A stretch of DNA of 34,046 nt, from NCBI GenBank assembly GCA_964402325.1, contig CAYOBI010000021.1:1-34046 (forward strand). Direction: 5' to 3'. Position 1 is the stretch's first letter. Every line of letters begins with the position of its first letter. This DNA is from Raineyella sp964402325. GTDB taxonomy: Bacteria; Actinomycetota; Actinomycetes; Propionibacteriales; Propionibacteriaceae. Both the position numbers and the translations under genes were made by a program. A model generated the notes under the pieces. The model had not been told where the DNA came from. It worked only from the letters and a program-made list of their open reading frames with translations, and ran no database searches. Of the stretch, positions 8,088 to 15,425 are shown piece by piece.

Positions 8088-8113
8088 GGGCCCGACTCGG
8101 TAGAGTCGGGCCC
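8088..8113. promoter_or_regulatory. Perfect dyad abutting the dapD start, overlapping its -10
   Basis: Ten bases (8088-8097) are repeated inverted at 8104-8113 with a six-base centre, and the dyad ends exactly one base before the dapD ATG. The centre and right arm contain TAGAGT (8101-8106), which fits the leaderless -10 pattern with a seven-base gap. It could be an operator on DNA, a terminator for the upstream MFS gene, or both. Confidence 0.65.
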
Positions 8114-9046
8114 ATGACTGACACCGCACGTACGGCCCACGGCTGGGGGCTGGCCACCGTCCACGACTCCGGCCAGGTCCTGGACACCTGGTACCCCGCG
8201 CCCGCGCTCGGCGGACCGGACGGATCGGGCGCCCCGGAGTCGGTGACCGCGGGCGTCGTGATGGACGAGGCACGCCGGGTGCACACCGAGGCGGTGCTCA
8301 CCGTGATCGACCTGGACGCCCCGCCGGCCGACACCGCGGACGCCTACCTGCGCCTGCATCTGCTCAGCCATACCCTGGTGCAGCCCAACACGCTCAACCT
8401 GGACGGCATCTTCGGCGTGCTGCCGAACGTCGTGTGGTCCTCCGCCGGCCCCTGCGCCGTCGACGACTTCGAGGCCACCCGGGCGCGGCTGCGGGCCCGG
8501 ACGGGTCACGTGACGGTGTTCTCGGTCGACAAGTTCCCGCGGATGATCGACTACGTCGTCCCGCGTGGCGTACGCCTCGCCGACGCCGACCGGGCCCGGC
8601 TCGGCGCGCACCTGGCCGAGGGCACCACGGTCATGCACGAGGGCTTCGTGAACTTCAACGCCGGCACCCTGGGCCACTCGATGGTGGAGGGCCGGATCTC
8701 CCAGGGCGTCGTGGTCGGCGACGGCTCCGACGTCGGCGGCGGTGCGTCGATCATGGGCACCCTGTCCGGAGGCGGCAAGGAACGCGTCTCCATCGGCAAG
8801 GGCTGCCTGCTCGGCGCCAACTCCGGGATCGGCATCTCGCTGGGCGACAACTGCGTGGTCGAGGCCGGCCTGTACGTCACCGCCGGCACCAAGGTCCGGC
8901 TGCCTGACGGCGGCACCGCAAAGGCGTCCGAACTGTCCGGCCAGGACGGCCTGCTCTTCATCCGCAACTCACTGACCGGCGCGGTGCAGGTGCGGTCCCG
9001 CGAGGGGCGCACCGTGGAGCTGAACGCCGCCCTGCACGCGAATTGA
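8114..9046 (+). CDS. dapD: 2,3,4,5-tetrahydropyridine-2,6-dicarboxylate N-succinyltransferase DapD (actinobacterial type)
   Basis: Transfers succinyl from succinyl-CoA to tetrahydrodipicolinate, the branch-defining step of the succinylase route. The 310-aa product has an N-terminal alpha/beta part with VFSVDKFPRMIDYVVP near residues 137-152. A left-handed beta-helix follows, seen as hexapeptide repeats from about 175 to 265 (EGFVNFNAGTLG, GDGSDVGGGASIMGTLSGGG, LGANSGIGISLGDN). This is the actinobacterial clade arrangement, as in mycobacterial Rv1201c. The ATG at 8114 directly follows the dyad and -10. It overlaps the next gene by one base (TGATG). Confidence 0.95.
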   Translation: MTDTARTAHGWGLATVHDSGQVLDTWYPAPALGGPDGSGAPESVTAGVVMDEARRVHTEAVLTVIDLDAPPADTADAYLRLHLLSHTLVQPNTLNLDGIFGVLPNVVWSSAGPCAVDDFEATRARLRARTGHVTVFSVDKFPRMIDYVVPRGVRLADADRARLGAHLAEGTTVMHEGFVNFNAGTLGHSMVEGRISQGVVVGDGSDVGGGASIMGTLSGGGKERVSIGKGCLLGANSGIGISLGDNCVVEAGLYVTAGTKVRLPDGGTAKASELSGQDGLLFIRNSLTGAVQVRSREGRTVELNAALHAN

Positions 9047-10011
9047 TGTCCGCCCCCGGTCACCCTTCCGACCCGGACCGGACGACCCCGCTCGACCGGC
9101 CGGGCGCCGTACCGCCCCGGCGCGCCCGGACCCGGCGGGCAGGCTGCGGCTGCGGCCTCGCGGCGGCGATCGTGGTGCTGCTGCTGGCGCTCGGGCTGGT
9201 CGGCGGCATCGTCTGGCTGCGGGCGAACGAGTACATCCAGCCGACGCCGTTCGAGTCGCGCTGCCGGTTCGACGCCGGCGGGAACTCGACCGTGCTCGAC
9301 CTGGAGCAGGCGCACTACGCCGGGATCATCGTCGGCCGGGCCGTCGCCAAGGGGATGCCGCCCCGGGCCGGATCGATCGCGATGGCGACCGCCTACCAGG
9401 AGTCCGGCATCCGCAACCTCGACTACGGTGACCGGGACTCCGTCGGGCTGTTCCAGCAGCGCCCGTCCCAGGGCTGGGGCACCCAGGCCGAGATCCTCGA
9501 CCCGTACCACGCCACCGATGCGTTCTACGCCGCCCTGGTGAAGGTCGACGGCTGGGAGACGGCCGACATCACCACGGTGGCGCAGTCGGTGCAGAAGTCG
9601 GGCCACCCGGAGGCCTACCGCAAGCACGAGCAGAACGCCCGGGTGATCGCCAGCGTGCTCTCCGGCCAGACCGCCGCCGGCGTGACCTGCGGCTACTCGA
9701 CGCCCTCCGCGGCGGACGCGTCGGGGCTGGCCGCCTCACTGCGCGCGTCCCTCGGCGTCACCGCGAAGGTGAGCGCCGACGGAAGCACGCTCACCGCGAC
9801 CGCCTCCTCGACGGACCTGGCCTGGGCGATCGGCGCCCACGCCGTGGTGAACGCGAGCTCCACGGGGGTCAGCTCGGTCCGGGTGGGCGACCAGGAATGG
9901 CGCTGGGCGGCCGGACAGCTGCCGGCCTGGACCACCGTGACGTCGGCCGACACCCGGACCGTCACGGTGACGTTCCGGACCGCCACGGCGTCGGCGACCC
10001 CCGGCACCTAG
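9046..10011 (+). CDS. Membrane-anchored lysozyme-like / lytic transglycosylase-like protein
   Basis: Likely cell-wall hydrolase or wall-binding protein outside the membrane. The 321-aa product has a basic Pro/Arg-rich N-terminal tail, one TM helix at about residues 38-58, and an external domain with the lysozyme-fold signature AYQESGIRNLDYGDRDSVGL at 116-135 and FQQRPSQGWGT at 136-146. Glu119 in QES is the expected catalytic acid. Related actinobacterial proteins are often called heavy-metal transporters, which the sequence does not support. The C-terminal ~100 residues are Ser/Thr/Ala-rich with small beta-like repeats. Its ATG overlaps the dapD stop, so it is translationally coupled to diaminopimelate synthesis. 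Confidence 0.82.
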   Translation: MSAPGHPSDPDRTTPLDRPGAVPPRRARTRRAGCGCGLAAAIVVLLLALGLVGGIVWLRANEYIQPTPFESRCRFDAGGNSTVLDLEQAHYAGIIVGRAVAKGMPPRAGSIAMATAYQESGIRNLDYGDRDSVGLFQQRPSQGWGTQAEILDPYHATDAFYAALVKVDGWETADITTVAQSVQKSGHPEAYRKHEQNARVIASVLSGQTAAGVTCGYSTPSAADASGLAASLRASLGVTAKVSADGSTLTATASSTDLAWAIGAHAVVNASSTGVSSVRVGDQEWRWAAGQLPAWTTVTSADTRTVTVTFRTATASATPGT

Positions 10012-10035
10012 CCGGCCGGCCCGGACTCGGCCGGC
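10011..10035. terminator. Terminator between the lysozyme-like gene and dapC
   Basis: GCCGGCCG (10011-10018) pairs with CGGCCGGC (10028-10035) across a nine-base loop, in the 27-bp gap between convergent genes. It probably serves both directions. Confidence 0.6.
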
Positions 10036-10038
10036 GGC

Positions 10039-11208
10039 TCAGACCAGGTCGGCCAGCCGCCGGGCCGCCGCGGCGACCCGCTCGTCGGTGGCGGTCAGGG
10101 CGATCCGGACGTGCCGGGTGCCGGCGCTGCCGTAGAAGTCGCCCGGCGCCGCCAGGATGCCGACCGCGGCCAGCCGGTCCAGGGTGGTCCGGCAGTCCTC
10201 GTCGCGCGTCGCCCACAGGTAGAGCGAGCCCTCGGAGTGGTCGATCCGGAAGCCGGCGGCCTCCAGGGCCGGCCGGAGCACCTCGCGGCGGGCGAGGTAG
10301 CGAGCACGCTGGACGGTGACGTGTGCCTGGTCGGCGAGCAGGGCCGCCATCGCGGCCTGCACGGGGCCGGGCATGATCATCCCGGTGTGCTTGCGCAGTT
10401 CCAGCAGGTCCTGGACGATCCCGGCGTCGCCGGCGACGAACCCGGCCCGGTAGCCGGCCAGGTTGGAGCGCTTGGACAAGGAGTGGCAGGCGAGCAGCCC
10501 GGTGTGGTCCCCGCCGCAGATCTCCGGGTGCAGCACCGACCAGGGCTCGGCGTCCCAGCCGAACTCGCCGTAGCACTCGTCGGAGGCCAGCACGGCGCCG
10601 GTCTCCCGCGCGTACGCCACCCAGTCGCGCATCGCCGCCACCGGAAGGATCTCGCCGGTCGGGTTCGCCGGTGAGTTGATCCAGACCAGGGCGGGCCGTA
10701 CGTCGCCGAGGGTGGCGCGCAGCGAGGCGAGGTCGGTCGCCGGGACGACCCGGGCACCGACGAGCAGGGCGCCGACGGCGTACGTCGGGTAGGCGACGGC
10801 CGGCACGACCACGACGTCACCCGGGCCCAGACCCAGCTGGGTCGGCAGCCAGGCGACCAGTTCCTTGGTGCCGATCACCGGCAGGACGCCCGCGTGGCCC
10901 AGGCCCACCGCCCCCCACCGGATGGTCATGTGCTCGACGATGGCGTCCCGCAGGGCGGGCGTGCCCATCGTCGCCGGGTAGCCGTGGGCGTCGGCCGCCT
11001 CGGCCAGCGCCTGCCGGCCCAGTTCCGGGGTGGGATCGACCGGGGTGCCGACCGACAGGTCGCAGATGCCGTCGGGATGGGCCCGGGCGGTCGCCCGGGC
11101 GCCCGCGATGGTGTCCCACGGGAAGTCAGGGAGGACGTCGGCGACGCGGCGCCGGCCCGTCCGGACCTCCGGCGTCGGCGTGCTCGCGGGGCTCGGTCGG
11201 GAGGTCAT
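10039..11208 (-). CDS. dapC: Succinyldiaminopimelate transaminase DapC
   Basis: PLP-dependent aminotransferase that converts N-succinyl-2-amino-6-ketopimelate to N-succinyl-L,L-diaminopimelate using glutamate. The 389-aa product is a fold-type I class I/II aminotransferase: INSPANPTGE at residues 177-186 with Asn182, SDECYGEF at 209-216 with Asp210 and Tyr213, and SLSKRSNLAGYR with PLP lysine Lys246 and Arg254. Assignment to DapC rather than another aminotransferase rests on the fdxA-dapC gene pair, which is conserved in actinobacteria, and on dapD/dapE nearby. The first ~18 residues are disordered. A TATGAT -10 about 85 bases upstream could drive it apart from fdxA. Confidence 0.92.
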   Translation of the reverse strand: MTSRPSPASTPTPEVRTGRRRVADVLPDFPWDTIAGARATARAHPDGICDLSVGTPVDPTPELGRQALAEAADAHGYPATMGTPALRDAIVEHMTIRWGAVGLGHAGVLPVIGTKELVAWLPTQLGLGPGDVVVVPAVAYPTYAVGALLVGARVVPATDLASLRATLGDVRPALVWINSPANPTGEILPVAAMRDWVAYARETGAVLASDECYGEFGWDAEPWSVLHPEICGGDHTGLLACHSLSKRSNLAGYRAGFVAGDAGIVQDLLELRKHTGMIMPGPVQAAMAALLADQAHVTVQRARYLARREVLRPALEAAGFRIDHSEGSLYLWATRDEDCRTTLDRLAAVGILAAPGDFYGSAGTRHVRIALTATDERVAAAARRLADLV

Positions 11209-11291
11209 GGCAGCTCGGTCCTCAGGTTCGGGGCGTACGCCGGGGCACGCCGGACGGCCGGTCCGGGAGGAACCCGGCGGCGGGTACGCCG

Positions 11292-11297
11292 ATCATA
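11292..11297 (-). promoter_or_regulatory. Candidate -10 element of dapC
   Basis: TATGAT on the minus strand, about 85 bases before the dapC ATG and after the fdxA terminator hairpin. The -35 is not convincing. Confidence 0.4.
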
Positions 11298-11357
11298 CGA
11301 CCGGCGCGCCGGACGGCCGGCCGGTGACCGGTCCGCCCGGCCTGTGACGGGGACGGC

Positions 11358-11394
11358 TCCGGGCGTACGCCCCACCGGGGGACGTACGCCCGGA
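11358..11394 (-). terminator. Hairpin just downstream of fdxA
   Basis: A 12-bp perfect outer stem (TCCGGGCGTACG with CGTACGCCCGGA) continues as a C4/G4 inner stem with one bulged base. It begins eight bases after the fdxA stop codon, so it should end most fdxA transcripts before dapC. Confidence 0.6.
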
Positions 11395-11402
11395 CGCGGG
11401 GC

Positions 11403-11726
11403 TCAGTCCTGGTTCTGCGGGGGCAGGGCGGCGACCGCCGGGTGGTCCTTCTTCAGCGGGCCGAGCTTGGCGGCACCGCCGGGCATCCCGAGCCCGTCGA
11501 AGAAGTGGACGTTGACGTCGTAGTAGTCCTTCCACTCCTCGGGCAGATCGTCCTCGTAGAAGATGGCCTCGACCGGGCAGACCGGCTCACAGGCGCCGCA
11601 GTCCACGCACTCCTCGGGGTGGATGTACAGCATGCGATCGCCCTCGTAGATGCAGTCGACCGGACACTCGTCGACGCAGGCACGGTCCTTCACGTCGACA
11701 CAGGGCTGCGCAATGATGTACGTCAC
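11403..11726 (-). CDS. fdxA: 7Fe ferredoxin FdxA
   Basis: Small cytoplasmic electron carrier with one [3Fe-4S] and one [4Fe-4S] cluster. The 107-aa product has Cys9, Cys17 and Cys50 in the places that bind the 3Fe cluster in Azotobacter-type ferredoxins. Cys21, Cys40, Cys43 and Cys46 occupy the 4Fe positions, and Cys25 is free. The C-terminal tail after residue 58 is the usual extension of this type. Start GTG 11726 has a clear GAGGAG ribosome binding site six bases upstream, unlike the leaderless genes around it. It precedes dapC, a widespread actinobacterial pairing, though a hairpin separates the two here. Confidence 0.95.
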   Translation of the reverse strand: MTYIIAQPCVDVKDRACVDECPVDCIYEGDRMLYIHPEECVDCGACEPVCPVEAIFYEDDLPEEWKDYYDVNVHFFDGLGMPGGAAKLGPLKKDHPAVAALPPQNQD

Positions 11727-11810
11727 AATGAGCTCCTCTATTCGGCGTACCCGGGGGCACGACCAGTTCGGGTGGCCCTGGGCAGGAGTCCAGGACCGTC
11801 ATGCTGACAT

Positions 11811-11816
11811 TAGTAT
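11811..11816 (+). promoter_or_regulatory. Candidate -10 element of the 11849 gene
   Basis: TAGTAT, about 33 bases before the ATG at 11849. A GA-rich ribosome binding site (GAGAGGAGAG) follows it. Confidence 0.4.
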
Positions 11817-11848
11817 CCCGCGACGACGGAGGACGAGAGGAGAGTGTC

Positions 11849-12451
11849 ATGAGCGACCTGCCCGCGCCGGGTCGGCGCATCGCGCTGCGCTGGCGTGACC
11901 AGGACGGACCCCGCGAGCTGATCGGCTACGTCCGGGCCCTGGGGCCCGACGGGCTGGCGATGCTGGACCGGACCCTCACCCCGCGGCTGCTCGCCTGGGA
12001 CACCCTGGAGTCCTGGCGCGGGGTGCCGCAGGTCCCCCGCGGTCGCGACCCGCTGGCCGCCGACCGGGCACTGCTGGACCGGCTGGCGACCGACGACCGC
12101 CTGACCGACGCCGGTCCGCGGGGAGATCGGGCCGCAGATCCGACGGATCGCGGTGAGGTCTGCCAGGTGGCCCGGTTGTGCGACCTGCTCGGCCCGGCGA
12201 TCCCGGTGCAGGGCCCCGACGCGTACGACACGGGCGGGGGCACTGCCGCGTGCACCCTCGGCACCGCCGCCGGGCGGGCCGTCGTGGTCGGCGAATGGGC
12301 GACCGTCCTGCTCACCGACGGCGACCGGGCCGACGAGGTCGTCCTCGCTCTGGCCCGGTGGGCCGCCTACCGCGACGCACGCAACATCCAGCTGCGCGGC
12401 ACCGACCGGGTGCTGGCGGGGTTCGGCGTGGCTGCGCTCAGGCGCACTTGA
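11849..12451 (+). CDS. Conserved-type hypothetical protein, possible SH3-like N-terminal domain
   Basis: A 200-aa protein I do not recognise with confidence. Residues 1-55 (GRRIALRWRDQDGPRELIGY onward to LAWDTLESWRGVP) read as a small beta-barrel resembling the N-terminal part of some actinobacterial GNAT acetyltransferases coded next to fdxA. The rest does not show a GNAT acetyl-CoA motif (no R/Q-x-x-G-x-G/A). Residues 100-200 mix short beta strands and helices and contain VVVGEWATVLLTDGD and ALARWAAYRDARN. The ATG at 11849 has a good GAGAGGAGAG ribosome binding site. It is divergent from fdxA, and its 3' end overlaps the VanW gene by 14 bases on the other strand. Confidence 0.75.
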   Translation: MSDLPAPGRRIALRWRDQDGPRELIGYVRALGPDGLAMLDRTLTPRLLAWDTLESWRGVPQVPRGRDPLAADRALLDRLATDDRLTDAGPRGDRAADPTDRGEVCQVARLCDLLGPAIPVQGPDAYDTGGGTAACTLGTAAGRAVVVGEWATVLLTDGDRADEVVLALARWAAYRDARNIQLRGTDRVLAGFGVAALRRT

Positions 12452-14159
12452 TCTCGTCGTTGGCGTTGTACTTCCAGGTGTAGTTCTGCCGCTTCACCTC
12501 GACGCCGTTCTTGATGAAGGCGCGGTAGAAGCTGGCGGTGAAACCCTGGAAGGCGGGCTGGGCCGTGCAGCCGGCCCCGGTCACGGTCTTGCTGCCCGGG
12601 CTGACGAAGTTGGACTTCACCGGGTCCGGCGTGACCACCTTGTCGTACGGGGAATCACCCCACAGCTTCACGGTCAGCGAGCCCTTGGTACCGGGGGTGG
12701 AGGCGACCCGGGTCGCCTCGATCACGACGGCGTGGTCGGTGTCGTTCTTGAACCGCATGTCCAGCGAGCCGTAGTAGACGGTGGCCTCGCGGCCGGGCGG
12801 GTAGCGGTCGAACCAGAGCGTGTGCGGGTGGTGCTCCACGTCCTCCAGACCGGCGGCGAACGCGGCGTTGAAGATCGTCGTGGCGCTCTGCGAGACGCCG
12901 CCGCCGACCTCCTTCACCTCGCGGGTGCCCTGGATGACCCAGCCGTCGGCGAAGCCCGAGGCGGCGTCACGACGCCCGACGACGTCGTTGAGCGAGAAGG
13001 TCTCCCCCGGCAGCACGACGTAGCCGTTGATCTTGCTGGCCACCAGACCGAGGTTCGTGTTGCGGTAGTCGGCGTGCGGGAAGTACGTGGTGAACTGCCC
13101 GATCACCCCGGCGACGTCGGCCTTCTTGGCGTCGTCGGTGGTGAACGAGGCCGGCACCGCGGTGACCGCGACGGAGACCTTGCGCTCGTCGCCCTGCTGG
13201 GTGAGCACCGGCTCGATCGCCTTCACCAGCGCGTCCCGGGCAATCCCCCGGCCGTCCTTGGACGGCACCACGGTCGGCTTGCCGCCGCCCAGCTGCCAGG
13301 TGGCGTCCTGCCCCTCCTGGATGCCCTTGAGCTGCTTCATCGCCGGCTTGGTGGCGGACTCCAGGCGCTTGGCGTCGACCCGCGCGACGAGGGTGCCGTC
13401 CTTGACGTCGAAGCTGGTGGACGCGGCGATCATCGCCGGGGTGACCTTGAAGCTGCCGGCGTCGCCGGCGTTGACCGTCACCGGGCCGGACACCGCCGGG
13501 TCGGCCCAGTCCTTGCGGACCTGCTCGGCCTCGGCGGTGGTGACCTCGGCCTCGACCGCCCGGGTCTCGAGGGCCGCCGTGTCCTCGGTCGGGAAGGCGC
13601 CGCGGAGGGCCCGTTCGACCGCGGCCGGGTCGATCGCGCGGCCGGGCACGCTGTCCTCCACCTGCACCTGCGCCTTGTCGTCGTACGACAGGCTGGCGTT
13701 GCGCGGTTCGAGCCTGCCGTCGTCGGCGACCTGCGTGGTCGTACGCTCCATCGCCGCACCGTCCACAGCCAGCACCGGCGCGGTCGGTCCGCCCCCGACG
13801 AGCACCTTCCAGATGTGGCCGGGCGCCCAGCTACGGCCCGCCCCGGTCGCGGTGACCGAGGCGGCGTAGTCCACCCTCATCCCGGCGTCGGCCGGGACGA
13901 CCGGGGCCTGGAAGTCACCGACGGTGAGGGTGACCGGCGCGGTGGCCCGGGGAGCGAGCGCCGTCTCCAGTGTCCTGGCGGCCTGCTCGGGGCTCTGCCC
14001 GCCGATCGTGACGCCGGCGACCGACGCCGAGCGCGGCACCGAGTCCCCGGCGGCCGCGTACGCCGCGACGTAGGTCACACCGGCGAGGACGACGACCCCT
14101 CCGGCGGCGACGGCGGCGATGCGCACTCGACGGGCGGTGGCGGTCGGGTCATTGGTCAT
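12438..14159 (-). CDS. VanW-family protein with peptidoglycan-binding-type repeats
   Basis: Predicted surface protein anchored by one N-terminal TM helix at about residues 13-36, with no lipobox. The 573-aa product has two repeats of the type called putative peptidoglycan binding (PG_binding_4), around 45-150 and 215-330. A VanW domain follows from about 350 to 480, marked by SKINGYVVLPGETFSLNDVV and VGGGVSQSATTIFNAAFAAG. The C-terminal tail contains two cysteines that could pair. VanW is named from the vancomycin cluster, but its biochemistry is unsettled, so resistance should not be inferred. A TACTAT -10 lies 38 bases upstream. It follows mshB on the same strand but is separated from it by a terminator. 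Confidence 0.88.
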   Translation of the reverse strand: MTNDPTATARRVRIAAVAAGGVVVLAGVTYVAAYAAAGDSVPRSASVAGVTIGGQSPEQAARTLETALAPRATAPVTLTVGDFQAPVVPADAGMRVDYAASVTATGAGRSWAPGHIWKVLVGGGPTAPVLAVDGAAMERTTTQVADDGRLEPRNASLSYDDKAQVQVEDSVPGRAIDPAAVERALRGAFPTEDTAALETRAVEAEVTTAEAEQVRKDWADPAVSGPVTVNAGDAGSFKVTPAMIAASTSFDVKDGTLVARVDAKRLESATKPAMKQLKGIQEGQDATWQLGGGKPTVVPSKDGRGIARDALVKAIEPVLTQQGDERKVSVAVTAVPASFTTDDAKKADVAGVIGQFTTYFPHADYRNTNLGLVASKINGYVVLPGETFSLNDVVGRRDAASGFADGWVIQGTREVKEVGGGVSQSATTIFNAAFAAGLEDVEHHPHTLWFDRYPPGREATVYYGSLDMRFKNDTDHAVVIEATRVASTPGTKGSLTVKLWGDSPYDKVVTPDPVKSNFVSPGSKTVTGAGCTAQPAFQGFTASFYRAFIKNGVEVKRQNYTWKYNANDEIKCA

Positions 14160-14196
14160 GCGCGGCGGATCCTCTCGGACGACTCAGGGCTCCGAC

Positions 14197-14202
14197 ATAG
14201 TA
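14197..14202 (-). promoter_or_regulatory. Candidate -10 element of the VanW gene
   Basis: TACTAT on the minus strand, 37 bases upstream of the VanW ATG and downstream of the mshB terminator. The -35 is unclear. Confidence 0.4.
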
Positions 14203-14270
14203 GGCAGACCTCTGACGTCGTCCTCCAGTGCTGAGAGCCTCACAGCCAACCTTGTGACCCAGTCGCAACG

Positions 14271-14299
14271 AAAAGCCACGATTCTCGCTGCATCGTGGC
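14271..14299 (-). terminator. Intrinsic terminator of mshB
   Basis: On the minus strand GCCACGAT, a nine-base loop and ATCGTGGC form an 8-bp stem followed directly by TTTTCGTT. It is the only terminator here with a classic T-tract and lies about 67 bases after the mshB stop codon. Confidence 0.75.
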
Positions 14300-14365
14300 A
14301 CAATACGTCCCCCACTTGCCGCACGCGGGGATCACCGACCCGTTGCCCCCGGGCCCGCGGGGGAT

Positions 14366-15280
14366 TCAGTCCAGGCCGGCGAAGACGTCGTCGGCCCAGC
14401 CGCCGGCGGGCAGCGGCCGGCCACCGGCGAACCGGTAGTGCTCCCGCCCCCAGAACTCGCGGGCGAGGTCCTCGGGCAGGCTGAGGAAGCCCTCGTCGGT
14501 GCGCAGCTGGCTGCGGTAGGCGCGCAGGGCGGCGAGCTTCGCGCCGGCGTGCTCCCGGGCGTCGACCTCGACGGCGATATCGTCGTCACCGCTGAGCATC
14601 GGGGACGAGGGGTCGGTCGGGATGCCGTCCAGGACGTCCGCCAGGCCGCGTTCGTCGAGGGTGGCCATGCCGTGCGCGACCTGTGAGCTGCTCATGGCCG
14701 TCCACAGCACCCGCCGGACCTGCCATGGCCCGCCGAGCTCGGGCCGGTAGCTCGGCACGGCGGCGAGCGCGATGGCGTACGTGGCGACCCGGTGCGCCTT
14801 GACGTGGTCCGGGTGTCCGTAGCCGCCGAACTGGTCGTAGGTGATCAGCACCTGCGGGCGCCGGTCCCGGATCAGAGCCACCAGCTCGTCGGCGGCCACC
14901 AGCAGGTCGACCGCGTGGAAGGACCGCTCGTCGGTGCTGTCGGCGACCGTCGCGGTGCCGTCGGGGGCCCAGGCCATCCCGGAGTCCCGGAACCGGTGGT
15001 CGCCACCGAGCCGGACGAAGTCCGTCACCCCCAGCACGGCCATCGCGTCGGCCAGCTCGAGGAGCCGCTGGGCACCCAGGCCGTCCAGGCCGGCCGCGGC
15101 CAGGTGGGCCAGGTCCTCGGCGACGACCTCCCCCTCCTCGCCGAGGGTGCAGGTGACGAGAGTCACCGCGGCTCCCTGGGCGGCGTACTTGGCCATCGTC
15201 GCGCCCGTCATCAACGACTCGTCGTCGGGGTGGGCGTGGACAAGCATCAGTCTGCGGTCGGTCCGTGTCGCGTCGGTCAC
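14366..15280 (-). CDS. mshB: N-acetyl-glucosaminyl-inositol deacetylase MshB (mycothiol biosynthesis)
   Basis: Zinc deacetylase that converts GlcNAc-Ins to GlcN-Ins, an early step of mycothiol synthesis, the low-molecular-weight thiol specific to actinobacteria. The 304-aa product is a LmbE/PIG-L family member with AHPDDE at residues 16-21 and GGYGHPDH at 152-159. His17, Asp20 and His159 match the zinc ligands of M. tuberculosis MshB, and Asp19 is the general-base position. The related mycothiol conjugate amidase Mca has similar motifs, so mshB is the likelier but not the only reading. GTG 15280 has TAGGCT six bases upstream, suggesting a leaderless mRNA. It lies just downstream of the opp operon. 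Confidence 0.9.
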   Translation of the reverse strand: MTDATRTDRRLMLVHAHPDDESLMTGATMAKYAAQGAAVTLVTCTLGEEGEVVAEDLAHLAAAGLDGLGAQRLLELADAMAVLGVTDFVRLGGDHRFRDSGMAWAPDGTATVADSTDERSFHAVDLLVAADELVALIRDRRPQVLITYDQFGGYGHPDHVKAHRVATYAIALAAVPSYRPELGGPWQVRRVLWTAMSSSQVAHGMATLDERGLADVLDGIPTDPSSPMLSGDDDIAVEVDAREHAGAKLAALRAYRSQLRTDEGFLSLPEDLAREFWGREHYRFAGGRPLPAGGWADDVFAGLD

Positions 15281-15286
15281 CCGGCC

Positions 15287-15292
15287 AGCCTA
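15287..15292 (-). promoter_or_regulatory. -10 element of mshB, leaderless type
   Basis: TAGGCT on the minus strand, six bases before the mshB GTG; the same hexamer and gap as the methyltransferase gene at 1205. Confidence 0.6.
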
Positions 15293-15357
15293 GGTCAGGT
15301 CTGCGGGCCGCCACGGCGGCGGTGTCGTACCGACGCCCGGACGGATGCCCGGACGGA

Positions 15358-15394
15358 CCGAGGGCACCCGGCGCTGTGCGCGGGGTGCCCTCGG
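15358..15394. terminator. Terminator of the opp operon
   Basis: CCGAGGGCACCC (15358-15369) pairs perfectly with 15383-15394 over a 13-base loop, 31 bases downstream of the oppF stop codon. It insulates mshB from the transporter operon. Confidence 0.75.
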
Positions 15395-15425
15395 GTGTCG
15401 CCGGGTCGTCAGGCCCTCCGGTCGG

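Noticed and set aside
9046..10011. Heavy-metal transporter, as related proteins are often labelled
   Set aside because: There is one TM helix only and a lysozyme-like external domain; no metal-transport motif is visible.
12438..14159. Vancomycin resistance determinant
   Set aside because: VanW domains are common in actinobacteria without vanA/vanH/vanX, and none of those genes is present here.
12153..14234. Open frame of 693 codons opposite the VanW gene (and similar 500-800 codon frames at 2089-3951, 18374-20752, 21351-23756)
   Set aside because: Long antisense frames are expected at this G+C content. Their products are Arg/Gly/Asp/His-rich with no domains, while the opposite strand encodes clear protein families.
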